The translations under genes and the position numbers were made by a program. Below the pieces are notes generated by a model. The model was not told the origin of the DNA and did no database searches. It worked only from the letters and a program-made list of their open reading frames with translations. DNA of 64,000 bases from contig NZ_CP050440.1 in NCBI RefSeq assembly GCF_011769525.1, forward strand, positions 2,605,501 to 2,669,500, in the 5' to 3' direction. The DNA comes from Tolypothrix sp. PCC 7910 (GTDB lineage: Bacteria > Cyanobacteriota > Cyanobacteriia > Cyanobacteriales > Nostocaceae). Below, in pieces: positions 35,083 through 43,830 of this stretch; position 1 is the stretch's first letter; each line of letters starts with the position of its first letter.

Positions 35083-35396
35083 ATTTTAGATTTTGGATTT
35101 ACGATAGCGCAGCGTAAAGCCTTCTCTGCGAGAGGCTTCTCCTAACGGAGACGCTACGCGAACGCCAACGGCATAGCTTCGCTTAGAGCGAGTCCGCGAG
35201 CGTCTTTTGGATTAACCTCTCCATTAATGGCGAGGCTTGATGAGAATGAAATTTTTGTTCTTTTTCTCCATAAATGGAGGAGCCATTGCGGTGGGCGGGT
35301 TTCCCGACATAAAGCAACTGGCGTAGGCTTGAAACCTTGTTTTTAGATTTTAAATTTTGACTTTAATCCAAAATCCAAAATCTAAAATCTAAAATT
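35083..35396. repeat. STRR-bracketed palindromic element D
   Basis: ATTTTAG/ATTTTGG heptamers on the left are inverted to AATCCAA/AATCTAA heptamers on the right (35365-35396). The interior has GC-rich dispersed-repeat sequence (AGCGCAGCGTAAAGCC, GCTTCGCTTAGAGCGA) shared with the insert in element A, and two smaller hairpins. Confidence 0.75.
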
Positions 35397-35570
35397 GTCT
35401 CGGTCAATTTTCATCTTATTGAAATTGATTCAGCGCTGTTTGTTGATTTAAACCCAAACTTTTTTAATGATTAACTCTTTTGAATAAATCTAATAAGACT
35501 TCTCACGTCCGGCTTATTATGCTGATATTGAGATGGTGGGCGCATTGTGCCCACCATATTCTCTCTTAAA

Positions 35571-36272
35571 CTACGCGGTTAACACCATACTCTCTGGAAG
35601 TGGCCTGTACTCCATCAGCCGCTTCCATTCCTCAGTTGTCAGTTGATCAAACGGTTTATTCAACAACTCCTCACAAAACCTAGTTTCGAGACTAGGCAAT
35701 ACTTCAACCATCGACAACGACCACACGGCATCGAATGCAGAATCACAGGGTACTTGCTGCTGATGTTCTGATGACGCTCTGTTGACCCACCAGCGACCGT
35801 CAGTACATCCGGCTGAACCTAGCTTTTTGTCGTTGTTGTAGATACCGTCATCGAGGAGTTCAAAGCCAAATTTCTCACATTCCACAGCAATTTGTGCCAT
35901 CACTTCGTTACCCGTAGTATTGGCTGGAACTTTTTGCTTTTGTACAGGTAGTGTGCCTTGCTTGTGGTGCCAAGTGACGTGGCTGTGGCACTTAGCCCAG
36001 CTGTTTGCACGGTGTACTTCGGTTGAGTTCACACTCACTACCCAGCGTTGGGTTATGAATTCGTCGTGGTCGTAGGTGATGCTAGCTATTAGTTTGTCGC
36101 CAACGTAAATTTCATAGTCGTAGCAGCTGATTTCGATAACGGTGAATTCTTCGGTTGCTACAACCTCACCCTGTTGTGTGATGTGCTGCTCTAGTTCTGC
36201 TTGAGCTAGAGTTTGCTCATCAACGACGAAAGAAGCGAAAATTGCTTGCTGTGTATGCGTTGTATGGGTCAT
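35571..36272 (-). CDS. Hypothetical protein, island-associated
   Basis: The 233-residue protein has a GGAG ribosome site. The middle is beta-rich (YDYEIYVGDKLIASITYDHD) with His/Trp-rich KCHSHVTWHHKQ, and a C-terminal helical end. No domain was recognised. A strong hairpin lies in the 5' leader (36296-36337). Proteins of this look occur on cyanobacterial plasmids, but I cannot assign a function. Confidence 0.6.
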   Translation of the reverse strand: MTHTTHTQQAIFASFVVDEQTLAQAELEQHITQQGEVVATEEFTVIEISCYDYEIYVGDKLIASITYDHDEFITQRWVVSVNSTEVHRANSWAKCHSHVTWHHKQGTLPVQKQKVPANTTGNEVMAQIAVECEKFGFELLDDGIYNNDKKLGSAGCTDGRWWVNRASSEHQQQVPCDSAFDAVWSLSMVEVLPSLETRFCEELLNKPFDQLTTEEWKRLMEYRPLPESMVLTA

Positions 36273-36295
36273 AATGAAAATCTCCGTAATAGGAA

Positions 36296-36337
36296 AAAGG
36301 CGATCGCAAAGTTTCTCAGGCTAGAGCGATCGCCTTT
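36296..36337. promoter_or_regulatory. HIP1-containing hairpin in 5' leader
   Basis: A perfect 12-base stem AAAGGCGATCGC / GCGATCGCCTTT with an 18-base loop lies 24 bases upstream of the ATG at 36272. It could be a terminator-like attenuator. It may also be only a paired HIP1 repeat. Confidence 0.5.
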
Positions 36338-36556
36338 GTTTTTGATGTACAAAAGAGCGCTGTGCAAATGACAAAACGCTCTCACAACAGAATCAGCGAA
36401 GCTGTACAAATCTTTGGATTACGGGCGTATATGCGTAAATAACCAATTTTTCAGACTTAGTTAGGTCATCGGAATCATCTCCGGTGGCTTGAGCATTACA
36501 AGTTTGGCTTCCGGCTGCTAGTCCCGGTGGCATTGGGTTTTGTGGGTATCTAAACA

Positions 36557-36820
36557 GAATTCAGGAGTCAGGAGTCAGGAGCCAGAATTCTCTTGCTTGT
36601 ATTCTGTGCGACTGGTTCGGCAGTCAGTTGGCGGGGTTCTTCCGCTTAAAGGAACTGCCACCGGTAGGGCGAATAAACGGCGTTTTTGCACTCCCACCAA
36701 ATTGAAAATTTGCTGGTCTTTTCCCAAGGGGAGACGCACTTGCGTTCAATCAATCGCGGGTTTAAATCCCTAACTAATTGATTCTGACTCCTGACTCCTG
36801 ACTTCTGAGTCCTGACTCCT
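36557..36820. repeat. STRR-bracketed palindromic element E
   Basis: The left array GAATTCAGGAGTCAGGAGTC and right CTGACTC heptamers are inverted. It shares with element A both ends, GACTGGT..GGCAGTC and CGCTTAAAGGAACTGCC, but lacks the 58-base insert of A. A 77-codon frame across it is not a gene. Confidence 0.75.
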
Positions 36821-36848
36821 TCTTGCTCTCCTTAACAATATAATGCAA

Positions 36849-37175
36849 CTAAAGGTTGCATTTGTCAACCCCTAATTGCACAATTTTGGTTTCTGTTAAA
36901 CACAGTAATTCAGCCAAGGTACAGCCAAATACTTTACATAAGCCAGTAACGAGTTCTGGGGAAGCACTTTTGACCTCTGTGAAGGTTTCCATCCGGTTTA
37001 AGTACTGCCGAGACATATCTACATCATATTCAGCAAGCTTTTTAGATAAAGTTACTAATGGCATATCACCACGCAATGAGCGCATTTTCTGCCCGCGCTC
37101 CTTTGTCCATCTAATAGATCCCACTTCAGTTAGTGGTAACATCACGACCTCTTCTATCTGTTCTTGGCTAGCCAT
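36849..37175 (-). CDS. XRE-type helix-turn-helix regulator
   Basis: The ATG at 37175 (MASQEQIEEVVMLPL) is preferred. The 108-residue protein has an HTH (RSLRGDMPLVTLSKKLAEYD, then MSRQYLNRMETF) and the typical XRE end with LCKVFGCTLAELLCL. A palindrome TGCAAC-N5-GTTGCA at 36844-36860 overlaps its stop. Related half-sites (TGCAAT, AGTTGAC, GTGCAACT) lie before its start, so autoregulation is plausible. It marks the right edge of the island and could be a mobile-element repressor. Confidence 0.75.
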   Translation of the reverse strand: MASQEQIEEVVMLPLTEVGSIRWTKERGQKMRSLRGDMPLVTLSKKLAEYDVDMSRQYLNRMETFTEVKSASPELVTGLCKVFGCTLAELLCLTETKIVQLGVDKCNL

Positions 37176-37211
37176 ATTATGCAATCTTTAGTTGACAAAA
37201 ACAAGAGTTAA

Positions 37212-37313
37212 GTGCAACTATTAGTATCAGGGAAAAAGTGGGAATTATCACCAGATGACAAGTTCATTAAGTTTAGACCTGTGAGATTCTGGTGGAAGAA
37301 GTATATGGTGTAG
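37212..37313 (+). CDS. Possible 33-residue basic small protein
   Basis: A GTG at 37212 opens VQLLVSGKKWELSPDDKFIK followed by a Trp/Lys-rich end (FWWKKYMV). It is divergent from the XRE regulator with 36 bases between starts. The composition is protein-like, but the start and family are uncertain. Confidence 0.3.
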   Translation: MQLLVSGKKWELSPDDKFIKFRPVRFWWKKYMV

Positions 37314-37433
37314 AGAACAAAGTAGAGAATTTTTGAAGCTACAGACTGTACCCTTGAACTGTTATTGTCTACGTACTAATCCTTATATTAATAATTGTAT
37401 AAATTGATGTTGTTGATTATTAAGTAGGATGAG

Positions 37434-37733
37434 TTGCAATTGGTTTTAATTATTCGGGAACCTGCTACCCATGAACAAATAGAGGAAATGCTGAAAACTT
37501 GGGATGTATTTATTAAAATAGCAGTAGACATCGAACGTCAAATTCTTGCAGGTGGTGGGGTTCGCCACTAAGAATGTGAACAAGAATTGCTTAAAGATGG
37601 AAGCCGACAACGCGATATTTGGGGGGCTGATTGGTCACCATATAACCAGGACATAGTGTTTGAGTCAATTATCAATATCCGTCCAAGCCAGAACAACCGT
37701 AGTATGATCATACAGTCACCACAGATTCTTTAA
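37434..37733 (+). pseudogene. DUF5674-family gene with in-frame TAA
   Basis: From a TTG start (37434 or 37440) the frame reads IIREPATHEQIEEMLKTWDV, VDIERQILAGGGVRH, then TAA at 37569-37571. It continues in frame ECEQELLKDGSRQRDIWGAD and INIRPSQNNRSMIIQSP to TAA at 37731. This matches the DUF5674 pattern (GGELH then DCE...LLEDGS) with one codon changed to a stop. Function of the family is unknown. Confidence 0.8.
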
Positions 37734-37774
37734 CAAGTCAGCCAAATTACCAAGCAATTGCTAGGAGGATTGTA

Positions 37775-38137
37775 ATGCCTAACTGGAGTGCAATTGAAGC
37801 TAGTTTTTTACATCTAACCCAGCCACAGCAATTAAGGGAATTGGCAGCCTGTTTAGCAAGGCTCAAATCTTGGGTAAAAAATAGTGCAAAGGGCGAAATA
37901 GTTCCAGTATTGTTAGAAGAGAGCTTGTTGTATTTGTCTTTGATACAGCAAAACAGTGAAGTTAATAATGTTGAATTAAATCAACTAATAGAGGTATTAC
38001 AAGACTGGAAACTCAATTGGGTCAACACTTGGAGCGAATCGACCCAAAGCGCAAATATGGCAGATTGTGCATCTACTTGGTCAGTGCGAGTATTGGATAT
38101 GTCTGGTTTGCTGACCAATCAATCCATAAGTGCATAG
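37775..38137 (+). CDS. Hypothetical helical protein
   Basis: The 120-residue protein has a perfect AGGAGG ribosome site eight bases before the ATG. It is predicted all-helical (MPNWSAIEASFLHLTQPQQL; LLEESLLYLSLIQQN; LIEVLQDWKLNWVNTW). It lies 41 bases after the broken DUF5674 gene and may have shared its promoter. No family recognised. Confidence 0.65.
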   Translation: MPNWSAIEASFLHLTQPQQLRELAACLARLKSWVKNSAKGEIVPVLLEESLLYLSLIQQNSEVNNVELNQLIEVLQDWKLNWVNTWSESTQSANMADCASTWSVRVLDMSGLLTNQSISA

Positions 38138-38225
38138 AAATTCAAGAACTTAATAAAAGAGCAAAAAACACAAAAACAAAGGGTAGCAGCAAATCTAGAC
38201 ATAATTCAGCTGCTCTAATACTAAA

Positions 38226-38450
38226 TTAGTAAGTTATACCAAAGAAAAATCCGAAGATAGCACCTAATAATGCACATATCTGTATGACTTTTGTTGGCTC
38301 TATGTATTTATTCGTGTATTTATATACCCCAGAATCTGGGCTGACAAAAGATAAAAATGTATACAGCAAGAAATAAAATATTGTGGGAGTCAGACCTCCT
38401 AGAAGAAATCCGTAAACAGCCCAAGCCAATCCAAAAAAAACAGATGTCAT
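38226..38450 (-). CDS. Small membrane protein
   Basis: The 74-residue protein has two membrane hairpin segments (about 3-35) and one at the C terminus (about 54-73), with a polar KYTNKYIEPTK loop. No family recognised. No good ribosome site was found, so confidence is limited. Confidence 0.45.
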   Translation of the reverse strand: MTSVFFGLAWAVYGFLLGGLTPTIFYFLLYTFLSFVSPDSGVYKYTNKYIEPTKVIQICALLGAIFGFFFGITY

Positions 38451-38536
38451 AATTTCTGTCTGTTTACTCAGAGTACTTATACTTATTTACCATAAAAAGA
38501 AGCAAGAATAGGCTCAATGGCTGAATCATGGGATGA

Positions 38537-38902
38537 TTTCGCCCAGCGAATAGTCTCGTACTGGCATTAATGACTGGACGCAGCTATTCCCAACACAACA
38601 CTGTGGTTTACAAAATTGATGATCAGTACCGGGGAATGCCTCATCGCCACTGTATTTTGATGAATCGCACAGATGCAGAAAAGATTGGGTTAGCCGAACA
38701 TGATCTTGTCACAGTACAGGGCGATGCCGATAAACTAGAGAACATAGAAGTGATTTACGGTGCTGTGCGGGAAGGGGCAGCGTTGATGTTTTATCCGGAG
38801 GTGAATGTCATTTTTAAAGCCAGAACAGAAACGCGCTGCGGTACGCCTGCTTACAAACGGGTGCCAGTGTTAGTGTATGCAAAACAGCGATCGCTACATT
38901 GA
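38537..38902 (+). pseudogene. 3' remnant of a molybdopterin oxidoreductase (FdhF-like)
   Basis: The open frame LVLALMTGRSYSQHNTVVYK through RGMPHRHCILMNRTDAEKIG to FYPEVNVIFKARTETRCGTP is the C-terminal molybdopterin-dinucleotide-binding domain of FdhF/YdeP-type formate-dehydrogenase-like enzymes. Only about 120 of roughly 750 codons remain. The frame opens after a TGA with no domain before it. It ends inside the 3' end of the convergent gene. Confidence 0.75.
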
Positions 38903-39441
38903 TCCGCTTGGAGATCCAGTATTAAGTTCGTAATCCGCTCGTATTCCTGTTGTACTACTGATATAGGCAACCGATTTAATCGGCTCTCTAATACCAAAGG
39001 AACTTCATCTGGAAATTGAGTAATCTGCGGTAACCACCAAGTATCATCTGTAATCCGAGAGTGTATATCTTGTCTGCCATCATTATCCGAAATATGAATT
39101 TCTAACAGTCTTTCTAGTGGAACTCCCAACCATTGATTCAGTACTAGTGAACTTTTGTCATGCCAAATGTTGAGATGCGCTAAGTCAATAACTATCTTAA
39201 TTTGTGGAGCATCTTGGCAAAATTGGGTCACTTCGTCAGCATTATCTAAAAGGTTCTGGGTAGCGCTGATACCAAGTGTGGGATACATTGTTTCCACACC
39301 CAGAACAATACATCGACTCAGGCAAAGCTGGTGAAGACAATGAATATTTTCTACAAATGTTGTGTATGCTTGGATGCGTTCAGTGGTTTTGGAAAAACTT
39401 CCTCCATGCACTGAATAAGTGGTGATACTTATACTGGACAA
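38851..39441 (-). pseudogene. N-terminally truncated TIM-barrel protein (sugar isomerase/epimerase-like)
   Basis: The 196 residues start at a TTG in the middle of a fold (ITTYSVHGGSFSKTTERIQA) and include GVETMYPT, IVIDLAHLNIWHD and LLEIHISDNDGRQDIHSRI. These are strand-loop motifs of xylose-isomerase-like TIM barrels with metal-binding His/Asp/Glu. The first strands are absent; in-frame sequence upstream stops at TAA near 39470. The last 18 residues run antisense into the FdhF remnant. It looks like a fragment left by a deletion. Confidence 0.55.
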
Positions 39442-39476
39442 GTAGTCTATCAGTCTATTAAAATAATCCCAATCTT

Positions 39477-41936
39477 ATGTGCAATAGTGTTGATACAGCA
39501 GTAATTAACTTACCCGATGATATTAAATTAAAACTTGAGTGTTTAGATAATTTAGAAATAAATCCATCAAGTTCATTAATTTATTTAAATTTTGAGCAAG
39601 ACTTACAGATAAATTTAGACGAAGTTTTTAAACTTCATGGTACAGTGCCATACATAAATATGGCAATCGATAGACTTGTTGGTGAAATATTTGGCAATAA
39701 TGAGATTTTAATTTTAGCACCGACATATAGAATTTATCAAAAAAAGCACGAAGTTATTGTTGGGTTTCAAGGATTATTAAACAATCAAAATATCGAATTA
39801 ATTTTTGGTAGAGAAACAACATTAAAATATAACTTGTCCGAGAATTTATATTTTCACTCTATCACTCACATAATTCCTATTATTAATGATTTAAAACTAA
39901 ACAGCCCAGAAGTAATTATAACCAATACTAGCCATTCTTTTATACATCCAAAGCTAGGTGGTATTAACTTAAGCCGAGGATGCAATTTCATTGGAGATAT
40001 TGATGTCAACAATCTCCATACTAATTTTGGCAGTTTTATTTCTAAAAGACTAGGAATTGCTTGCTTCACAGCTATGATTAGCTTTAATCCTGCGGGACAG
40101 GTTAGCTTCTCAGGTAATATTCAACGTGATGTTCAGCTATTTTCTCAGCAACAATTTCAGGCTACTTTTAATAATTTACTGATTGGGTTAAGTCTTAGCG
40201 ATAATTTAGAGCCAAACTTCACATTAACCGGAAATCTAATTCTCCAAGGTTACGATCTCACCCAAGAAGACGAACCTCAACTATTTCTCTCTGGTACTGT
40301 CTCTCTCGAACCTGAATCTTTAACAGCATATTTTTCTCAACAAAGTGAAAAATCCTGGTGTAATCCCTATGGCTTGGTAGGAACTGAACTGCGTCATGTC
40401 AGATTTCAAGGAGGTGGAACCTATCTACCACCTTACTTCGATAACTTCGGCTTTATTGGTGATTTGAAATGGGGAAAAACAGATATTGAAGTAGCATTCC
40501 TCATGGATACTAACGATCCTGAAAGGTTAGCTTTAATTTTAAATCCCCAACAAGAAGTTAGTTTAATAGATTTGTGGCGCGGGACAGTTGCTGCTTTCAT
40601 CACCAAACAAGTAGGTTATTCAATTGATTTAGTTAATCAAGCTCTAGAATTTTTAGAAAGATTAGTAGATTTGAACATTGAACCAATTAATAGTGATAGC
40701 GACGAGAAACTTAATTATTTAATTAAGTATGTTCCTTTCCCTACAACAATTGCAGGTCAGCCAATATCAGAAGGATTAGAAATTAATGGTAAAATTAAGG
40801 CTTGGGATAGGGAGACAACATTAATTTTTCAAAGCGATAAAACTTTCCAAAATATCAGAGGTTTACTAAAAGTATTAGAAATAAATTGGGGATTTATAAA
40901 AATTACAGGAACTGATGATAATAGCTTAGATTTAGCTCTAAAAGTAACGCCCAGCGAGCAGTATCTTCAAGGAGATGGTTATGTAGAAATTTTGGGCACA
41001 GAAATTGCCAATGTAGAATTTAAAATTACTTCTACCACAGCTAATTTTAAAAACTTTGATTTAAATTTAGCTAATCTTGTGAGTATTGATGTTGATGCTT
41101 TGAGTATTGATATCAAATCTGGTAGAGGTAGTGGTTTAGGAACAATTACAGTTTTAGGAAATACCCTGGCAGGTATTAAGTTTGATATCGAGCCAAACAG
41201 TGTTAACCTGAAGAACGTACAGTTGAATTTAGCAGGATTGTTGGCATTAACGGTTCCTCACCTCACAGTTAACTTAAAAAATCAAAGTGCATCAGGAACA
41301 GCAAATATTTTTGCCTTTAATCAATCTTTAGGTAGAGGTAATTTATCATTTAATACTCAGAATGTTTTAATTAATAATGTAGCCCTTAATTTAGCCAATA
41401 TTATTAAGATGAATGTTCCTAAACTTAAACTTGATTACAAAAATAGAAAGTTTTTTGGTTTAGGCGATGTGATGCTGCTGGGTAAACAATTCACAGGAAT
41501 AGGTATCAGCCTTAATGAAACTGGTTTTCAAGCTACAAGTAATTTCAATTTTGGTATTTTAGCTTTCGATGGTGCTACAGTTATGCTAGGCAAAGGCACT
41601 AATGGGAAGATTAATAATTCAGCTAATATAACTGGAAATCTCAAGTTTTTAGGTTATACTTTTCTAAATATTACTGCTAGCGTTAATAATGATAAATTAA
41701 CTGCATCAGGTAGCTTCAATTTTGCTCATATTCTCCTACTTAAAGGAGTTAACAATCAAAGAAATGCGAAGATAATACTTCATAAAGCCAAGCATGGACT
41801 ATATAATTACGTGAGTATTATGGGTAGGTTTTATTTATTGGGTCAAGAGTTGACTTCACTCAATATCAGTCGGAATATGGGAACGATAAAAATTCTAGGG
41901 ATAAAAGTTATCAAAAACTCCAACCGTAAAAATTAA
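39477..41936 (+). CDS. Large beta-repeat hypothetical protein
   Basis: The 819-residue protein has no signal peptide or membrane segment. From about 470 to 760 there are four to five degenerate repeats of about 65 residues with the pattern LNLANLxxxxVxxLxxxxK then GxGxxxxLGxxxxGI (for example FDLNLANLVSIDVDALSIDI and VQLNLAGLLALTVPHLTVNL). These suggest a beta-solenoid or layered beta-sandwich. The first half is also beta-rich but without clear repeats. No family recognised. It is convergent with the GUN4 gene at the end of the microviridin locus; whether it belongs to that locus is unknown. Confidence 0.7.
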   Translation: MCNSVDTAVINLPDDIKLKLECLDNLEINPSSSLIYLNFEQDLQINLDEVFKLHGTVPYINMAIDRLVGEIFGNNEILILAPTYRIYQKKHEVIVGFQGLLNNQNIELIFGRETTLKYNLSENLYFHSITHIIPIINDLKLNSPEVIITNTSHSFIHPKLGGINLSRGCNFIGDIDVNNLHTNFGSFISKRLGIACFTAMISFNPAGQVSFSGNIQRDVQLFSQQQFQATFNNLLIGLSLSDNLEPNFTLTGNLILQGYDLTQEDEPQLFLSGTVSLEPESLTAYFSQQSEKSWCNPYGLVGTELRHVRFQGGGTYLPPYFDNFGFIGDLKWGKTDIEVAFLMDTNDPERLALILNPQQEVSLIDLWRGTVAAFITKQVGYSIDLVNQALEFLERLVDLNIEPINSDSDEKLNYLIKYVPFPTTIAGQPISEGLEINGKIKAWDRETTLIFQSDKTFQNIRGLLKVLEINWGFIKITGTDDNSLDLALKVTPSEQYLQGDGYVEILGTEIANVEFKITSTTANFKNFDLNLANLVSIDVDALSIDIKSGRGSGLGTITVLGNTLAGIKFDIEPNSVNLKNVQLNLAGLLALTVPHLTVNLKNQSASGTANIFAFNQSLGRGNLSFNTQNVLINNVALNLANIIKMNVPKLKLDYKNRKFFGLGDVMLLGKQFTGIGISLNETGFQATSNFNFGILAFDGATVMLGKGTNGKINNSANITGNLKFLGYTFLNITASVNNDKLTASGSFNFAHILLLKGVNNQRNAKIILHKAKHGLYNYVSIMGRFYLLGQELTSLNISRNMGTIKILGIKVIKNSNRKN

Positions 41937-42065
41937 ACAAATCGGTAGAGTAATGTTTACAAGCCTCAAAAATTATACCTCTACTGAGTGGCAATGATTT
42001 TATCAGTCAATAAAAAAAGCTTTTTTTCACAATCTAGTGGATGCTTTAAAGCTAGGATAATCTGG

Positions 42066-43760
42066 CTATGGGGAAATGTTGAATGGGAAAGTTTCATTAC
42101 AGATTTTTACACGGGTAAAAAATAAGTGCATTTGCCATACTAGCCAAGAACCAACCCGCCATGCTCCCATTGACATGGGTTCTGCAGGATAATTTGCAGG
42201 TATATCACAAATATCTTGGTCGTAATGTAACCATTTAACTGGTAAATGTCCAATTGGTGTTGCTGGAGATAATTTAAAAGTGAGTTGGTCGTAGTTTAAC
42301 CAATTTCCCTCCTTTCGCCAACCCAGGCGATCGCCTAATCTCTTTTCTGTTTCATAATCTATTTGGCTACCTATTTCATCCCAAATACTGTGTTGCACGC
42401 TAAAGCCAAAATAACCATGACTATATTGTTGCCAAAGTCGATCAATTTTATGAAAAGCTTGACAAGAAAAATTTAAAATATCTTCTTTATAAACTTCATG
42501 CCAATAATGCTTACCCATAATCTGTAGCATTAATTTAGCAGTTTCTATATCAGCTTCTTGCCATTTGGATTGTGAAAGTAAGTTTTGCAAAATAGTATAA
42601 TCAATCTGCCAATTAATTTCTGATTCTTGATTAAACTCAATATAATTATGAGATATTTCTGCTAATTCTGCGTTGCCAATGCTAGGTTGAGAAGGGGAAG
42701 ACCCAAAATCTGTTTCTACTATCCCTAGTACTTTTTTTTGAGCCACTAGTTGAGTAGATATATAATTAGATATTAAGCTAATTGTTTGATTTACATTTAT
42801 CTCATTTTTACTGAGATAAAAATCATCAACTTTTACATCTAATAATTGTGCTTGAAAAAAAGCATCTTGTAATCTATCTTTTTTCTCATAACTGCTTACT
42901 AATAAATTTATCAAGTTATGAGAAAATATATTACTATCTTCTATAGTTAAGCCAGCTAATTGAGTATTTAAATTGCTATTGGCTAAATTTTGAATTTCAC
43001 CAACAGTTGCGTAAAAATTTGTATCTGTTTTGACTACCTCATCTATTAAAGATTGCAGTGGACTAAAGTACTCTTGTAGAGAGTTTTCTAGATTTATTGC
43101 TGTGTCAGCTATTTTTGCTATTTCTTGACGAATTTTTATAGCTCTGTTTTGATAGTCATAAAATTCTTGATATACTTCTATGTCTTTAACTATTTGCTGT
43201 ATAGCTTGCTTTTGATTTTTAGTATCTTCTGCTAAGTTTTTAATTCCTTCACTGAGTAACTTTACTTTTTCTAAAATTAAAAAATTTGTATTACTCAACA
43301 GTAAGATTGATTTTAAATTTTCTTCTTTTTCAGATTTTAACTTTTCAATAATTTGGGGATTATCGATATTTTTAATCTCCAGCCTTTTTCTTTCTTCATT
43401 AATTTTTCTAATTTCTCGATATTTTTTATTAAACAGGTCTTTCCAGTCATCAATAAAATTTAATAAAAATTCTTGGTAATTATCTTTATAATCTTCTACA
43501 GAATCAAGCAGTTGATTGTAATCTTTAATTAATAATTTTACTTCTAATAAAATCTCTCTTTGGTTAATTTCTTGTTGGCGTTTAACTATGCCCCAAATAT
43601 AAGAGTAAGATTTTTTACCTTCTTTGATTAAAATTTGATATTCTTGAATTTTTTTTTGAATTTTTTTAAGCTTGAGATTTTTTAAAACAGGAAATTTATA
43701 ATTTTTTTCAAAAATATTAATTGACGCATAAGTAATTAGTTGTTGCTTTCTAGCTAACAT
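42066..43760 (-). CDS. Coiled-coil protein with C-terminal GUN4 domain
   Basis: The ATG at 43760 (MLARKQQLITYASIN) is preferred over a TTG seven codons earlier. The 564-residue protein has about 330 residues of Lys/Glu-rich coiled coil, an acidic linker, and a GUN4 domain at about 395-525. The domain shows LQNLLSQSKWQEADIETAKL, DRLWQQYSHGYFGFSVQ and RLGDRLGWRKEGNWLNYDQL. GUN4 proteins bind tetrapyrroles and, in the canonical form, stimulate Mg-chelatase. GUN4 domains fused to other parts probably act as sensors or effectors instead. It is the last gene in the same-strand run that starts with the microviridin precursor. Confidence 0.85.
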   Translation of the reverse strand: MLARKQQLITYASINIFEKNYKFPVLKNLKLKKIQKKIQEYQILIKEGKKSYSYIWGIVKRQQEINQREILLEVKLLIKDYNQLLDSVEDYKDNYQEFLLNFIDDWKDLFNKKYREIRKINEERKRLEIKNIDNPQIIEKLKSEKEENLKSILLLSNTNFLILEKVKLLSEGIKNLAEDTKNQKQAIQQIVKDIEVYQEFYDYQNRAIKIRQEIAKIADTAINLENSLQEYFSPLQSLIDEVVKTDTNFYATVGEIQNLANSNLNTQLAGLTIEDSNIFSHNLINLLVSSYEKKDRLQDAFFQAQLLDVKVDDFYLSKNEINVNQTISLISNYISTQLVAQKKVLGIVETDFGSSPSQPSIGNAELAEISHNYIEFNQESEINWQIDYTILQNLLSQSKWQEADIETAKLMLQIMGKHYWHEVYKEDILNFSCQAFHKIDRLWQQYSHGYFGFSVQHSIWDEIGSQIDYETEKRLGDRLGWRKEGNWLNYDQLTFKLSPATPIGHLPVKWLHYDQDICDIPANYPAEPMSMGAWRVGSWLVWQMHLFFTRVKICNETFPFNISP

Positions 43761-43830
43761 CACTGCTTTTAAATTATACAAGTAACGCTAAAATCTTACT
43801 CTGGGCATATTTGATTGATTATAATTACTT

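Noticed and set aside
36540-36773. 77-codon plus-strand frame
   Set aside because: Lies entirely in a bracketed palindromic element; composition follows the repeat.
27175-36820. CRISPR array or retron RNA interpretation of the repeats
   Set aside because: Arrays have no spacers of constant length, no Cas or reverse transcriptase gene is near, and each array has a different unit.
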